Source: Roseovarius atlanticus (GTDB taxonomy: Bacteria > Pseudomonadota > Alphaproteobacteria > Rhodobacterales > Rhodobacteraceae). From it: a DNA stretch of 64,000 nucleotides. The stretch is taken from positions 558,001 to 622,000 of the forward strand of contig NZ_LAXJ01000002.1 of NCBI RefSeq assembly GCF_001441615.1. Reading direction: 5' to 3'. Position numbers and translations under genes: made by a program. Of the stretch, positions 53,527 to 62,502 are shown in pieces. A model generated the notes under the pieces. It was not told where the DNA came from. It searched no databases and saw only the letters and a program-made list of their open reading frames with translations. How positions within the stretch are numbered: position 1 is the first letter of the stretch; the number at the start of each line of letters is the position of its first letter.

Positions 53527-54045
53527 TCAGCCGACGCCCACCGGATCGGGCGATCCGATCCGCTTCAGCGCATCGGCGATCTCGCCGTAGAGCACCTTGC
53601 GCTCGTCCTCGCTCAGGAACGCGCCGATTTCCACCTGCCGGCCTTTGCCCTTCAGCGTCACGTAATGCGGCACCGGCCCGCCCGTGGGGTGCATCTCGAC
53701 CTTCGCCCAGTAGCTTTCGCAATCCCATTCCTGCACCGGGCCGCGCGCATTGGTGCGCTTGAGATGCACCGCCTCGCGGTCGATGGTCAGCTCCTCGTTC
53801 ATCTGCGCGTCCTTGTAGGACCGCTCCAGCGCCGCCCAGACGCCCCAGACCGCCAGCAACAGGAAGGGCAGCAGCCCCCACAGCGTGACCGTCCCGATCA
53901 GCGGGTACAGTGGCAGCGTCAGCATCGCGCAGGTTATGACGATGAACAGCGCGAAACCCCGGCGCGGCAGCGACCGGTGCGGCCAGAGCCGCAGCTCGCA
54001 CGCTTCGTCCTCTCCGTTCCGCGTCTGGTTCCACTGGTATGGCAT
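53527..54045 (-). CDS. DUF2244 membrane protein
   Basis: A 172-residue protein with two close transmembrane helices (about 31-73), preceded by the family start LRLWPHRSLPRRGF and followed by a soluble beta-rich domain (WDCESYWAKVEMHPTGG near 108). This is the DUF2244 layout, often near cytochrome oxidase or b561 genes. Function unknown. Confidence 0.85.
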   Translation of the reverse strand: MPYQWNQTRNGEDEACELRLWPHRSLPRRGFALFIVITCAMLTLPLYPLIGTVTLWGLLPFLLLAVWGVWAALERSYKDAQMNEELTIDREAVHLKRTNARGPVQEWDCESYWAKVEMHPTGGPVPHYVTLKGKGRQVEIGAFLSEDERKVLYGEIADALKRIGSPDPVGVG

Positions 54046-54104
54046 AGGCCGATCTTAGCGCAGCCCGCGCGCGAGTGAAGCGCGACATTTCTGCGCGTTG
54101 GAGT

Positions 54105-54542
54105 TCAGACCTCCAGCCAGATCGTCACCGGCCCGTCATTGACCAGGCTCACCTGCATGTCGGCGCCGAACCGCCCCGTCTTGACCGGCACGCCCGCGCC
54201 CGCCAGCGCCTCGGCAAAGCGTTCATAGAGGCGCCGCCCCTCCTCGGGCGCCGCCGCCTGGGAAAACCCCGGCCGCGTCCCGCGCGAGGTGTCGGCGGCC
54301 AGCGTGAACTGGCTGACCACCAGCGCGCTGCCGCCCACATCACGCACCGAGCGGTTCATCTTGCCCGCCTCGTCCTTGAAGATCCGCAGCTTGGCCACCT
54401 TCGCCGCCAGCGCATCGGACTGTTCATCGCCATCGCCCTCCATCGCGCAGACCAGAATCAGCAGGCCGGGTCCCGTCGCTCCGATCACCGCGCCTTCTAT
54501 GCGCACCTCGGCCTCACTCACCCGCTGTACTAACGCCCGCAT
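54105..54542 (-). CDS. dtd: D-aminoacyl-tRNA deacylase
   Basis: Removes D-amino acids (and glycine from mischarged tRNA) from tRNA. The 145 residues carry the [12 protein letters not shown] motif near residue 77 and the cross-subunit Gly-cisPro motif [10 protein letters not shown] near the C-terminus; both are diagnostic. GGGAGGA precedes MRALVQRV. Single unit, divergent from the GlxA-type regulator. Confidence 0.95.
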   Translation of the reverse strand: MRALVQRVSEAEVRIEGAVIGATGPGLLILVCAMEGDGDEQSDALAAKVAKLRIFKDEAGKMNRSVRDVGGSALVVSQFTLAADTSRGTRPGFSQAAAPEEGRRLYERFAEALAGAGVPVKTGRFGADMQVSLVNDGPVTIWLEV

Positions 54543-54590
54543 GGCTGCATCCTCCCTTGCCAGTTCCCGGCCACATGCTACGAATTCGCA

Positions 54591-55601
54591 ATGGAACGCA
54601 AATCCTTCGTCCCGCGCGGCGCGGCCAGTTTGCGGGTCGAGTATGACGGCCCGCCGCAAGACTATCATTTCCTGCTCTTACCCCGGCTCACGCTTTTGGC
54701 CTTCACATCGGCAATAGAGCCGCTTCGGGTTGCCAACCAGGTGGCGGGGAAAGAGCTTTATCGCTGGTTCGTCAGCACGATAGACGGCGAAGCTGTATCA
54801 TGCTCCTGCGGCGTGACCATCACGCCCGACACCCAGGCCCACGACCTGTCGCGCAGCGACAAGGCCTTCGTCTGCGCCGGGATCGCCCCCTTGGAAACGG
54901 CGCTGCCGCGGGCGGTCACATGGGTCAACCGGCAATGGGCGCATGGCATCCAAGTGGGCGGCATCTGCACCGGCGCCTTCGCGCTGGCCCGCGCCGGACG
55001 GCTGACGGACCGCCGCTTTACCCTGCACTGGGAAAACCAGCCGGCCTTCCGCGAGACCTTTCCGGGGCTGGAACCCACCGGCCATCTTTACGAAGAGGAT
55101 GGCGGGCTGTTCACCTGCGGCGGCGGCTCTGCCGCAACCGACATGATGCTGGAAATCATCGAGCGCGACCACGGCCCGGCGCTGGCCGCCATCGTCGCCG
55201 ACATGTGCCTGCACCGCCGCGCGGGCAACCGCAGCGCGCCCCAGCGCCCTGCCTATGCCGCCGCCCTCGGCAGTCACAACCCGCAGCTCATTGCCGCGAC
55301 CGACCTGATGGCCGCGCATATCGAGGATCCGCTGGACATCTCCGAAGTCGCCGCCGATGTGGGCCTGTCCCGTCGCCAGCTTGAGCGGCATTTCACCCGC
55401 TACCTCGCCGCCACCCCGGCGCAATATTACCTCGACCTGCGCATCGCCCGCGCTCATGCCCTGTTGAACGAGACGCGCCTCAGCATCGGCCAGATCGCCG
55501 CCGCGACCGGATTTGCCAGCGCCTCGCAACTGGCCGGTCGCTTCCGCAAACGCTACGGCACCACGCCACAAGCCTATCGCCGCGGAACAACATCAAAGTA
55601 G
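54591..55601 (+). CDS. GlxA-family AraC-type regulator
   Basis: A 336-residue regulator with an N-terminal DJ-1/PfpI-like glutamine-amidotransferase domain (about 24-195) and a C-terminal AraC helix-turn-helix pair (about 240-330; [39 protein letters not shown]). [15 protein letters not shown] holds the nucleophile-elbow Cys of this fold. Relatives (GbdR, CdhR) sense glycine betaine, carnitine or arginine; the ligand here is unknown. Convergent with the pseudouridine synthase gene. Confidence 0.92.
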   Translation: MERKSFVPRGAASLRVEYDGPPQDYHFLLLPRLTLLAFTSAIEPLRVANQVAGKELYRWFVSTIDGEAVSCSCGVTITPDTQAHDLSRSDKAFVCAGIAPLETALPRAVTWVNRQWAHGIQVGGICTGAFALARAGRLTDRRFTLHWENQPAFRETFPGLEPTGHLYEEDGGLFTCGGGSAATDMMLEIIERDHGPALAAIVADMCLHRRAGNRSAPQRPAYAAALGSHNPQLIAATDLMAAHIEDPLDISEVAADVGLSRRQLERHFTRYLAATPAQYYLDLRIARAHALLNETRLSIGQIAAATGFASASQLAGRFRKRYGTTPQAYRRGTTSK

Positions 55602-55639
55602 GCGCAGAACTCTCTGATTTTGAAATTTAAAGCTGTACT

Positions 55640-56443
55640 CTACCGACGCTTCCGTTGCACCTTCGGCCGGCCTTTTGCCGGCTTTTCCTTGCCCGGCGTC
55701 TCGTCCATCCCCAACTGGTCGCGCAGCACGCGGGGCCGGATCTCCTCGACCTCGCCCGCCTTCAGCTGGCCCAGTTGGAACGGGCCATAAGACACCCGGA
55801 TCAGACGGTTCACCTGGCAGCCCACCGCCTCCATCGCGCGGCGAATCTCGCGGTTTTTGCCCTCGCGAATCCCCACCGTGGCCCAGGCATTGGCGCCCTT
55901 CTGGCGGTCCAATACCACGGACATCGGCTGAAACGCCTCGCCATCCAGGGTCAGGCCTTTGCGCAACGGCTCGAACGTCGCATCGTCGGGCCGGCCCTTC
56001 ACGCGCACGCGGTACTTGCGCACCCAGCCGGTCGAGGGCAGCTCCAGCTTGCGCTTGATGCCCCCGTCATTGGTCAAAAGCAGCAAGCCTTCCGAATTGA
56101 GGTCCAGCCGACCAACACTAAGAACGCGCGGCAAGTCCTCGGGAAGCTTGTCGAAAATCGTCTCGCGCCCCTGCTCATCCTTGGTGGTCGTCACCAGCCC
56201 CGCAGGCTTGTGATAGAGCCACAGGCGCGGCGGCTCGGGCGCGTCCAGCGCGCGGCCATCCACCTCGATCCGGTCGGCACTGGTCACGTTCAGCGCCGCG
56301 CGGTCGATCACCTCGCCGTTCACGCGCACCCGTCCCGCCTCGATCATGCGCTCGGCCTCGCGGCGGCTGGCCACTCCGGCACGCGCGATCACCTTGGCGA
56401 TCCTGTCGCCCGGGGGCGTGTTCTGGGTGGGTTTGCGAGTCAT
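55640..56443 (-). CDS. rRNA pseudouridine synthase (RluB/RsuA family)
   Basis: A 267-residue enzyme with an N-terminal S4 RNA-binding domain (about 14-60, RIAKVIARAGVASRREAERMI) and a catalytic domain with the nucleophile Asp in SVGRLDLNSEGLLLLTND (near 110) and GKNREIRRAMEAVG (near 195). The basic C-terminal tail (RPKVQRKRR) should help bind rRNA. RluB, which modifies 23S rRNA, is the most likely type; RsuA or RluE cannot be excluded. Confidence 0.9.
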   Translation of the reverse strand: MTRKPTQNTPPGDRIAKVIARAGVASRREAERMIEAGRVRVNGEVIDRAALNVTSADRIEVDGRALDAPEPPRLWLYHKPAGLVTTTKDEQGRETIFDKLPEDLPRVLSVGRLDLNSEGLLLLTNDGGIKRKLELPSTGWVRKYRVRVKGRPDDATFEPLRKGLTLDGEAFQPMSVVLDRQKGANAWATVGIREGKNREIRRAMEAVGCQVNRLIRVSYGPFQLGQLKAGEVEEIRPRVLRDQLGMDETPGKEKPAKGRPKVQRKRR

Positions 56444-56504
56444 GCCACGGCCTTACCCCATCCTTGCCCCTTGCGAAAGCACCGCCCGCACGGCAATCAG
56501 GGGC

Positions 56505-56960
56505 ATGACGTTCAAAAGCCATATGGACACGGCCCTGGCCGAGGCCCGCGCCGCCCGCGACCGTGGAGAGGTGCCCGTAGGCGCCGTCGTGGCCGACCCG
56601 GCGGGGCGCATCGTGGCGCAGGCCGGCAATCGCACGCGAGAACTGAGCGACCCCACCGCCCACGCCGAAATCCTGGCGATCCGCGCCGCCTGCGCCGCGG
56701 CCGGCAGCGAACGCCTGCCGGGTTACAGCCTGACCGTCACGCTGGAACCCTGCGCGATGTGCGCCACCGCCATTGCGGGTGCCCGCATCGCGCGGCTCTA
56801 CTATGGCGCCGCCGACCCCAAGTCCGGCGGCGTGGCCCAGGGCGCACGGATCTTCACCCATGCCCAGACCCACCACGCGCCCGAGATTTACGACGGGATC
56901 AGTGCCACCGAGGCGGAGGCGCTGCTGAAGGACTTCTTCAAATCATTGCGTGAAGAATAA
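56505..56960 (+). CDS. tadA: tRNA adenosine(34) deaminase
   Basis: Deaminates A34 to inosine in tRNA-Arg(ACG). The 151 residues hold the cytidine-deaminase zinc site: His53 and the proton-shuttling Glu55 in AHAEI, and Cys83/Cys86 in EPCAMC. Divergent from the pseudouridine synthase gene, 61 bases away. An ATG six codons later is possible, but the longer form covers the usual N-terminal helix. Confidence 0.95.
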   Translation: MTFKSHMDTALAEARAARDRGEVPVGAVVADPAGRIVAQAGNRTRELSDPTAHAEILAIRAACAAAGSERLPGYSLTVTLEPCAMCATAIAGARIARLYYGAADPKSGGVAQGARIFTHAQTHHAPEIYDGISATEAEALLKDFFKSLREE

Positions 56961-57036
56961 ACTCCAAGCCCTTCACTTCCCAAGACAAACACTCCAAGAA
57001 CCGCGATGGCCAGAGCATCTTTCTGACCGCCGGGCA

Positions 57037-57086
57037 CCAAAAGCTTTCTCAAAGCTTTTGGCAAAAGTCTTCTCAAGACTTTTGCC
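57037..57086. repeat. Two overlapping-end inverted repeats
   Basis: (1) 57037-57061: arms CCAAAAGCTTT/AAAGCTTTTGG, loop CTC. (2) 57060-57086: arms GGCAAAAGTCTT/AAGACTTTTGCC, loop CTC. The second starts on the last two bases of the first. They lie between the convergent tadA and UPF0173 genes. Confidence 0.9.
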
Positions 57087-57091
57087 CCCGC

Positions 57092-57784
57092 TCAGATCTC
57101 GATCGCCGACATCACCTCCGGCTCGATCACATCCACGCCCGGCAGGCCGTCTTTCAGAACCTGCGCCGATTGCTCCAGCAGCGGGAAGGTCTTGTAGTGG
57201 CACGGGATCACCGTCTTGAAATCGAAGAAGGTCTTCGCCGCGTAGGCCGCCCGCTTCATGTCCATGGTGAAATGCCCCCCGGCGCACAGGATGCCGATAT
57301 CGGGTTTGTGCAGGTCGTTGAACACGCCCATGTCGGCCATCACGTCGGTGTCGCCCGAGACATAGATCACATGCCCCTCGCCCTCGATCATGAAGCCGCA
57401 CTCGGTGCCCGGCACATGCGGGCCGTTCTGGCCGCCGAAGCTCGAGGAATGTGTCGCATGCACCATCGTCACCTTCACCTCCCCCAGCGCAACCGTGCCG
57501 CCCTTGTTGAAGCCGACAACCTCCAGCCCCGCGCTTTCTTCCCACCAGCCCATCAGGTCGAACTGCCCCACCACCGGCACCGATAGTTTCTTGGCCAAAT
57601 CCGGCAGGTCCGAGGCATGGTCGAAATGCGCATGGGTCAGCAGGATATGCGTCGCCCCCTTGGTGGCCGCGTCATGATGCGCCTCGTCCAGCATCGGGTT
57701 GCCCGTCAGCCACGGGTCGATCAGCAGAACCTGATCGGCGATCTCGATGCGGAAACTTGCATGTCCCAGCCAGATGATTTTCAT
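57092..57784 (-). CDS. UPF0173 metal-dependent hydrolase
   Basis: A 230-residue metallo-beta-lactamase-fold protein of the UPF0173/UlaG group. MKIIWLGHASFRIE starts the fold; LTHAHFDHASDLP (near residue 50) is the HxHxDH metal motif; YVSGDTDVMADM and GGHFTMDM hold the later metal ligands. The substrate is not known. AGGAGA precedes the ATG. Divergent from the ceramidase-like gene. Confidence 0.93.
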   Translation of the reverse strand: MKIIWLGHASFRIEIADQVLLIDPWLTGNPMLDEAHHDAATKGATHILLTHAHFDHASDLPDLAKKLSVPVVGQFDLMGWWEESAGLEVVGFNKGGTVALGEVKVTMVHATHSSSFGGQNGPHVPGTECGFMIEGEGHVIYVSGDTDVMADMGVFNDLHKPDIGILCAGGHFTMDMKRAAYAAKTFFDFKTVIPCHYKTFPLLEQSAQVLKDGLPGVDVIEPEVMSAIEI

Positions 57785-57842
57785 GACGCTCTCCTTATGT
57801 CATTCCCAAGCGCAAACTAGCAGAGAGGCCACCGATTTCCAC

Positions 57843-58502
57843 ATGGACTGGACCCGCGCCATCGACGCCTATTGCGAACGCACCGATCCCGGCTTCTGGG
57901 CCGAGCCGGTCAACGCGGTCACCAACGCCACCTTTGTCATCGCGGCACTGGTCATGGCGTGGCGCCTGCGCGGCACCGAGCTTGCGCTGGCCCGCCCGCT
58001 CGTCGCGCTTCTGGCGCTCATCGGGATCGGCTCGTTGCTCTTTCACACCTATGCCCAGCCCTGGGCGGCGATGCTCGACGTCCTGCCGATCATGGTCTTC
58101 GCGCTGACCTATCTTTTCGCCGCGACGCGGTATTACCTCGGCCTGTCGGTCCTGGCCTCCGCCGCCACCATCCCGGCCTTCCTCGCAGCTACGGCGCTCG
58201 CCATGCCACTCCTGTCGCAGCTGCCGCTCTACGGCCCCTCCGCCTCCTACCTGACGCTACCGCTGGTCATCCTCCTCTACGCCTGGATCCTGCGCGCCGA
58301 CGCCGCCCTGTCGCGCGGCCTTGCCCTCGGCGCGGGCCTGCTGCTCGTCTCGCTCACCTTCCGCAGCCTCGACGGGCCACTCTGCGACGGCCTCGCCCTC
58401 GGCACCCATTTCGGCTGGCATCTGCTCAACGCGCTCATGCTGGGCTGGATGATCGAGCTCTACCGCCGCCACGCCCTTGCACCGCCCCGGCCCGGACGCT
58501 AA
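57843..58502 (+). CDS. Ceramidase-family (CREST-type) membrane protein
   Basis: A 219-residue protein with seven transmembrane helices. Conserved polar residues of the alkaline-ceramidase superfamily are visible: Glu/Asn in WAEPVNAVTNATF, Ser-His in GSLLFHTYAQPWAAMLDVLP, and a C-terminal double-His GTHFGWHLLNALML. These form the membrane zinc site. It may cleave an amide in a lipid; bacterial substrates are unproven. gatC starts 34 bases after its stop on the same strand. Confidence 0.88.
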   Translation: MDWTRAIDAYCERTDPGFWAEPVNAVTNATFVIAALVMAWRLRGTELALARPLVALLALIGIGSLLFHTYAQPWAAMLDVLPIMVFALTYLFAATRYYLGLSVLASAATIPAFLAATALAMPLLSQLPLYGPSASYLTLPLVILLYAWILRADAALSRGLALGAGLLLVSLTFRSLDGPLCDGLALGTHFGWHLLNALMLGWMIELYRRHALAPPRPGR

Positions 58503-58536
58503 ACGCGGATGCGATAACGCACACGGAGACACCCCC

Positions 58537-58824
58537 ATGTCCATCGACACCGCGACCGCCGCCAAGGTGGCCAAGCTGGCCCGCATCCGCGTCGAGGAAG
58601 ACGACCTCCCGGCGCTGGCCAACGAGTTCAACACGATCCTCGGCTTCATCGACCAGTTGAACGAGGTCGATGTCGAAGGCGTTGAGCCGATGGTCTCGGT
58701 CACGCCTATGCGCCTCAAGCGCCGCGAAGACGTCGTGACCGACGGCGATCAGCAGGACAAGGTGCTGTCCAACGCGCCCGACGCCCGCGAGGGCTTCTTC
58801 GCCGTGCCGAAAGTGGTGGAATGA
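58537..58824 (+). CDS. gatC: Glutamyl/aspartyl-tRNA amidotransferase subunit C
   Basis: A 95-residue helper subunit that holds GatA and GatB together in the enzyme that makes Gln-tRNA-Gln or Asn-tRNA-Asn. [35 protein letters not shown] and the late REDVVTDGD are the family core. Its stop overlaps the gatA start (ATGATGA), so the subunits are translated in a coupled way. Confidence 0.96.
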   Translation: MSIDTATAAKVAKLARIRVEEDDLPALANEFNTILGFIDQLNEVDVEGVEPMVSVTPMRLKRREDVVTDGDQQDKVLSNAPDAREGFFAVPKVVE

Positions 58825-60308
58825 TGACCGATCTCAATGCAATGACCATCGCCGACGCCCGCAACAACCTGCGCGCGGGCGAGATCACCTCCGAGGAACT
58901 GACCGAGGCCTGCCTGACGGCCATCGACGGCGCGGGCGCGCTTGGCGCCTTCGTGCACCACACGCCCGAGATCGCGCGCGAACAGGCCAAGGCCGCCGAC
59001 GCCCGCCTGCAAGCGGGCGACGCGCCGTCGATGTGCGGCATCCCCCTGGGCATCAAGGATCTTTTCTGCACCAAGGGTGTGCCGTCGCAGGCCGCCAGCG
59101 GCATCCTCAAGGGCTTCAAGCCGGAATACGAATCCACCGTCAGCCAGAACCTTTTCGACGCGGGCGCGGTCATGCTGGGCAAGCTCAACATGGACGAGTT
59201 CGCCATGGGCTCCTCGAACGAAACCAGCGTTTACGGCAATGCCGTCAACCCGTGGCGGCGCGGCAATGACGAAATGGCCCTGACGCCCGGCGGCTCCTCG
59301 GGCGGCTCGGCCTCCGCCGTCTCCGCCGATCTCTGCCTCGGCGCCACCGGCACCGACACCGGCGGCTCGATCCGCCAGCCGGCCGCCTTCACCGGCATCA
59401 CCGGCATCAAGCCCACCTACGGGCGCTGCTCGCGCTGGGGGATCGTCGCCTTCGCCTCGTCGCTCGATCAGGCCGGCCCGATGACCAAGTCGGTACGCGA
59501 CGCCGCCATCATGCTGGAAGCGATGTGCAGCCACGACCCCAAGGACAGCACCAGCGCCGACATCCCCGTGCCGGATTTCGAGGCGATGCTGACCGGCGAC
59601 ATCCGCGGCAAGAAGATCGGCATCCCGAAAGAATACCACATGGACGGGATGCCCGAAGAGATCGAGACGCACTGGACCCAAGGCAAGGACATGCTGGCCG
59701 ACGCGGGCGCCGAGATCGTCGATATCTCGCTGCCCCACACCAAATACGCCCTGCCCGCCTATTACGTCATCGCCCCCGCCGAGGCGTCCTCGAACCTCGC
59801 GCGCTATGACGGCGTGCGCTACGGGCACCGCGCCAAGCTGGCGCAGGGTGACGGCATCACCGAGATGTACGAGAAAACCCGCGCCGAAGGCTTCGGCGCG
59901 GAAGTTCAGCGCCGCGTCATGATCGGCACCTACGTGCTGTCCGCGGGCTTCTACGACGCCTATTACAACCGCGCCCGCAAGGTGCGCGCGCTGATCAAGA
60001 AGGATTTCGAGGATGTGTTCGACGCCGGGATCGACGCGATCCTGACCCCCGCCACCCCCTCGGCGGCGTTCGAACTGGGCCGCAAGTCGGATGACCCCGT
60101 AGAGATGTATCTCAACGACGTCTTCACCGTCACCGTGAACCTTGCCGGTCTGCCCGGCATCGCCGTGCCCACGGGCCTCAACCGCAACGGGCTTCCCTTG
60201 GGCCTGCAACTGATCGGGCGGCCCTGGGAAGAGGGCGATCTGCTTAACACCGCCTACGCGCTCGAGGCGGCGGCGGGCTTTGTGGCCAAACCGGGCAAAT
60301 GGTGGTAG
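58821..60308 (+). CDS. gatA: Glutamyl/aspartyl-tRNA amidotransferase subunit A
   Basis: Glutaminase subunit of the GatCAB enzyme, an amidase-signature protein of 495 residues. The Ser-cisSer-Lys triad reads Lys79 (GIKDLF), Ser159 (PGGSSGGSA) and Ser183 ([10 protein letters not shown]), with the spacing of known GatA. A second ATG directly follows the first. gatB is not in the window, so the operon here is gatCA only. Confidence 0.97.
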   Translation: MMTDLNAMTIADARNNLRAGEITSEELTEACLTAIDGAGALGAFVHHTPEIAREQAKAADARLQAGDAPSMCGIPLGIKDLFCTKGVPSQAASGILKGFKPEYESTVSQNLFDAGAVMLGKLNMDEFAMGSSNETSVYGNAVNPWRRGNDEMALTPGGSSGGSASAVSADLCLGATGTDTGGSIRQPAAFTGITGIKPTYGRCSRWGIVAFASSLDQAGPMTKSVRDAAIMLEAMCSHDPKDSTSADIPVPDFEAMLTGDIRGKKIGIPKEYHMDGMPEEIETHWTQGKDMLADAGAEIVDISLPHTKYALPAYYVIAPAEASSNLARYDGVRYGHRAKLAQGDGITEMYEKTRAEGFGAEVQRRVMIGTYVLSAGFYDAYYNRARKVRALIKKDFEDVFDAGIDAILTPATPSAAFELGRKSDDPVEMYLNDVFTVTVNLAGLPGIAVPTGLNRNGLPLGLQLIGRPWEEGDLLNTAYALEAAAGFVAKPGKWW

Positions 60309-60342
60309 ATTGTTGCAAAACAAATCGGCAGGACCCAAGCAG

Positions 60343-61212
60343 ATGCGATTTTCCCTTTGTGTAGCGGCCCTTGTCGGGCTGACCGCCTGTGCGCCCAGTA
60401 TCCCCGACAGCGGCGCGGGCCTTCCTGACAGCGGCAGTGGCGTGGGCTTCGGCACGTCCCAGGACTATATCGCCCAGCAGCGCGCCCGCGATGCGCAGCT
60501 TCAGGGCACATCTGCCGTGCCGCCCGCCGGCGCGATCTCGCCCGAGGCGCGCAGCCAAGGCGTGCCCGGCGCGCCGCTCAGCGCGACGCAAGGCGCGACC
60601 GCGCCCGGAACCCCAGGCACCGTGACCTCGTCCACCAACACCACGCGCCAGACCGGCTCGGGCGCCTACACGCCCACCGGCGGGCTGTCGTCAGCCTCCA
60701 CCAGTGACGAGATCGCCCGCGAAACCGCGGCGCGGCTGGCCGAAACCTCGCAGAACTCTGGCCAGCAGATCGTCCATGCCAGCCCCTCGAACCCCGCACC
60801 CCAGACGGTGAACAGCGCGGGCGGCATCTCGAACGAGAACAATTTCGACGCCGTGGGCAACGCCCGCACGATCCAGGACGATGCCGAGCTGATCGCCCAG
60901 AACCGCGCCCAGTACCAGGTGGTCCAGCCCGGCGCCCTGCCCGAACGCAGTGGCAATACCGGGCCCAACATCGTGCAATACGCGCTGGAAACCAGCCACC
61001 CCAAGGGCCAGCAGATCTATACCCGCGTCGGCATCAACAAGCAGGCCAAGTTCCAGCGCAACTGCGCGCAGTACGCCTCGGCCGACCAGGCCCAGACCGA
61101 TTTCCTGGCCCAGGGCGGGCCACGCCGCGACCGCATGGGGCTCGACCCCGATGGCGACGGCTATGCCTGCGCCTGGGACCCGCGCCCGTTCCGCGCGGCG
61201 GTGCAGAACTGA
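60343..61212 (+). CDS. Lipoprotein with a C-terminal Excalibur domain
   Basis: A 289-residue protein. The lipobox LTAC puts the lipidated Cys at residue 16. Residues 20-190 are low-complexity (Ser, Thr, Gln, Ala, Pro, Gly), probably a disordered linker. The C-terminal part has a Cys in FQRNCAQYASADQAQ and the calcium-binding Excalibur signature GLDPDGDGYACAWDP, with a likely Cys-Cys bond. It follows gatA and precedes the AmpD-like amidase by 16 bases, which suggests a cell-wall role. Confidence 0.85.
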   Translation: MRFSLCVAALVGLTACAPSIPDSGAGLPDSGSGVGFGTSQDYIAQQRARDAQLQGTSAVPPAGAISPEARSQGVPGAPLSATQGATAPGTPGTVTSSTNTTRQTGSGAYTPTGGLSSASTSDEIARETAARLAETSQNSGQQIVHASPSNPAPQTVNSAGGISNENNFDAVGNARTIQDDAELIAQNRAQYQVVQPGALPERSGNTGPNIVQYALETSHPKGQQIYTRVGINKQAKFQRNCAQYASADQAQTDFLAQGGPRRDRMGLDPDGDGYACAWDPRPFRAAVQN

Positions 61213-61228
61213 TCCTCGGACAGCCTGC

Positions 61229-61915
61229 GTGACAGCGCCGGTCTGGCACCCCTCGCCCAATTTCGGCCCGCGCCGCCTTGGCGCGAAACCCGACATGGTG
61301 GTGGTCCACTACACCGCCATGGACAGCGCCGAGGCCGCGCTGGAGCGGCTGTGTGATCCGGCCGCCGAAGTCTCCGCGCATTACCTCATCGCCGCCGACG
61401 GCCGCGCCTGGCAGATGGTGGCTGAAGTCGCCCGCGCCTGGCACGCCGGGGCCGGGGCGTGGGGTGACGTGACCGACGTCAATTCCCGCTCGGTGGGGAT
61501 CGAGTTGGACAACCCCGGCGACCGCCCGTTCCCCGAGCCGCTAATGACCACGCTCGAGGCGCTTTTGCCCGGCATCCTGCGCCGCTGGTCCATCCCGCCC
61601 GAGCGGGTGATCGGCCATTCCGACATGGCGCCCGACCGCAAGGCCGACCCCGGACCGCATTTCGACTGGGCGCGGCTGGCCCGCAAGGGCCTTGCGATCT
61701 GGCCCGACGCGGCAGACCCCGCGCCCGACGCGCCATTCGAGATCTCAGCACGCACCTTCGGCTACACTGCCGTCTGCGACCCGGAAAAACGCCTGCACGC
61801 CTTCCGCGACCGCTTTCGCCCCGGCGCCACCGGCCCCGAGGACGCCACCGACCGGGCGCTCATGGCCCGCCTTGCTGCGCAATGGCCCGTTGCGCAATCG
61901 CGCGGAAACGCATAG
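61229..61915 (+). CDS. N-acetylmuramoyl-L-alanine amidase (AmpD-like)
   Basis: A 228-residue amidase_2 enzyme that cuts between MurNAc and the stem peptide. Zinc ligands are His27 (VVVHYTAM), His130 (IGHSDMAPDRK) and Asp140 (ADPGPHF); the SRSVGIELDN strand holds the catalytic Glu. There is no signal peptide, so it is probably the cytoplasmic, recycling type. The start is a GTG just before the conserved WHPSPNFGPR; no ATG is available. The RNase P RNA gene begins about ten bases after its stop. Confidence 0.9.
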   Translation: MTAPVWHPSPNFGPRRLGAKPDMVVVHYTAMDSAEAALERLCDPAAEVSAHYLIAADGRAWQMVAEVARAWHAGAGAWGDVTDVNSRSVGIELDNPGDRPFPEPLMTTLEALLPGILRRWSIPPERVIGHSDMAPDRKADPGPHFDWARLARKGLAIWPDAADPAPDAPFEISARTFGYTAVCDPEKRLHAFRDRFRPGATGPEDATDRALMARLAAQWPVAQSRGNA

Positions 61916-61924
61916 ATCACCTCT

Positions 61925-62289
61925 CGCGCGGAGGGCCGGACGGCCGCCTGCAATTCGCCAACGGCGAATTACACGGAGGAAAGTCCGGACTCCACAAGGC
62001 AACGGTGCCGGGTAACGCCCGGCCGGGGCAACCCGAGGGAAAGCGCCACAGAAAACAGACCGTCCCGGACGTGTTCCGGGATAAGGGTGAAACGGTGGGG
62101 TAAGAGCCCACCGCGGGACGGGCAACCGGACCGGCATGGCAAGCCCCACCGGGAGCAATGCCGAATAGGGATCGCATTCGGGCTGCCTTGGCCCCGCGAT
62201 CCGGGTTGGCAGCTAAAGCCTGCGGGCAACCGCAGGATCAGATGAATGGTCGTCCTACGACAGAATCCGGCTTACAGGCCCTCCGCGCG
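61925..62289 (+). ncRNA. rnpB: RNase P RNA, bacterial class A
   Basis: The catalytic RNA that removes tRNA 5' leaders. CGCGCGGAGGGCC at the 5' end pairs perfectly with GGCCCTCCGCGCG at the 3' end (P1). The universal core words are all present: GAGGAAAGTCCGGACTCC (CR I), CCACAGAAA, GTAAGAGCCCACCG, GGCAAGCCCCACC, and AGATGAATGG...ACAGAATCCGGCTTA near the 3' end. The ends are set by the P1 pairing and may be off by a few bases. Confidence 0.95.
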
Positions 62290-62346
62290 TTTCTGATCCG
62301 GCAGGTCCGATCCGATTGTGCGGCTGCGCCGCGCTTGATTGTTTGA

Positions 62347-62362
62347 TTGGGGCCAGCCCCAA
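62347..62362. repeat. Short hairpin, possible Rhodobacterales intergenic repeat
   Basis: TTGGGG-CCAG-CCCCAA, followed by ACCCCGGAATATTTTGAG. From memory this block is often found between genes in Rhodobacterales; a second copy is not in this window. It may end the rnpB transcript. Confidence 0.35.
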
Positions 62363-62502
62363 ACCCCGGAATATTTTGAGCCAGAAGAAGATTGGAGAAT
62401 CCCGTCACCTGAGCACCTGCCCCGAGGAGGAGGCACCGACGACGAGACATCATGTGCGCGTGAAACGCGCTCATTAGGATCACGGGGGGATCGTGCGGCT
62501 GA

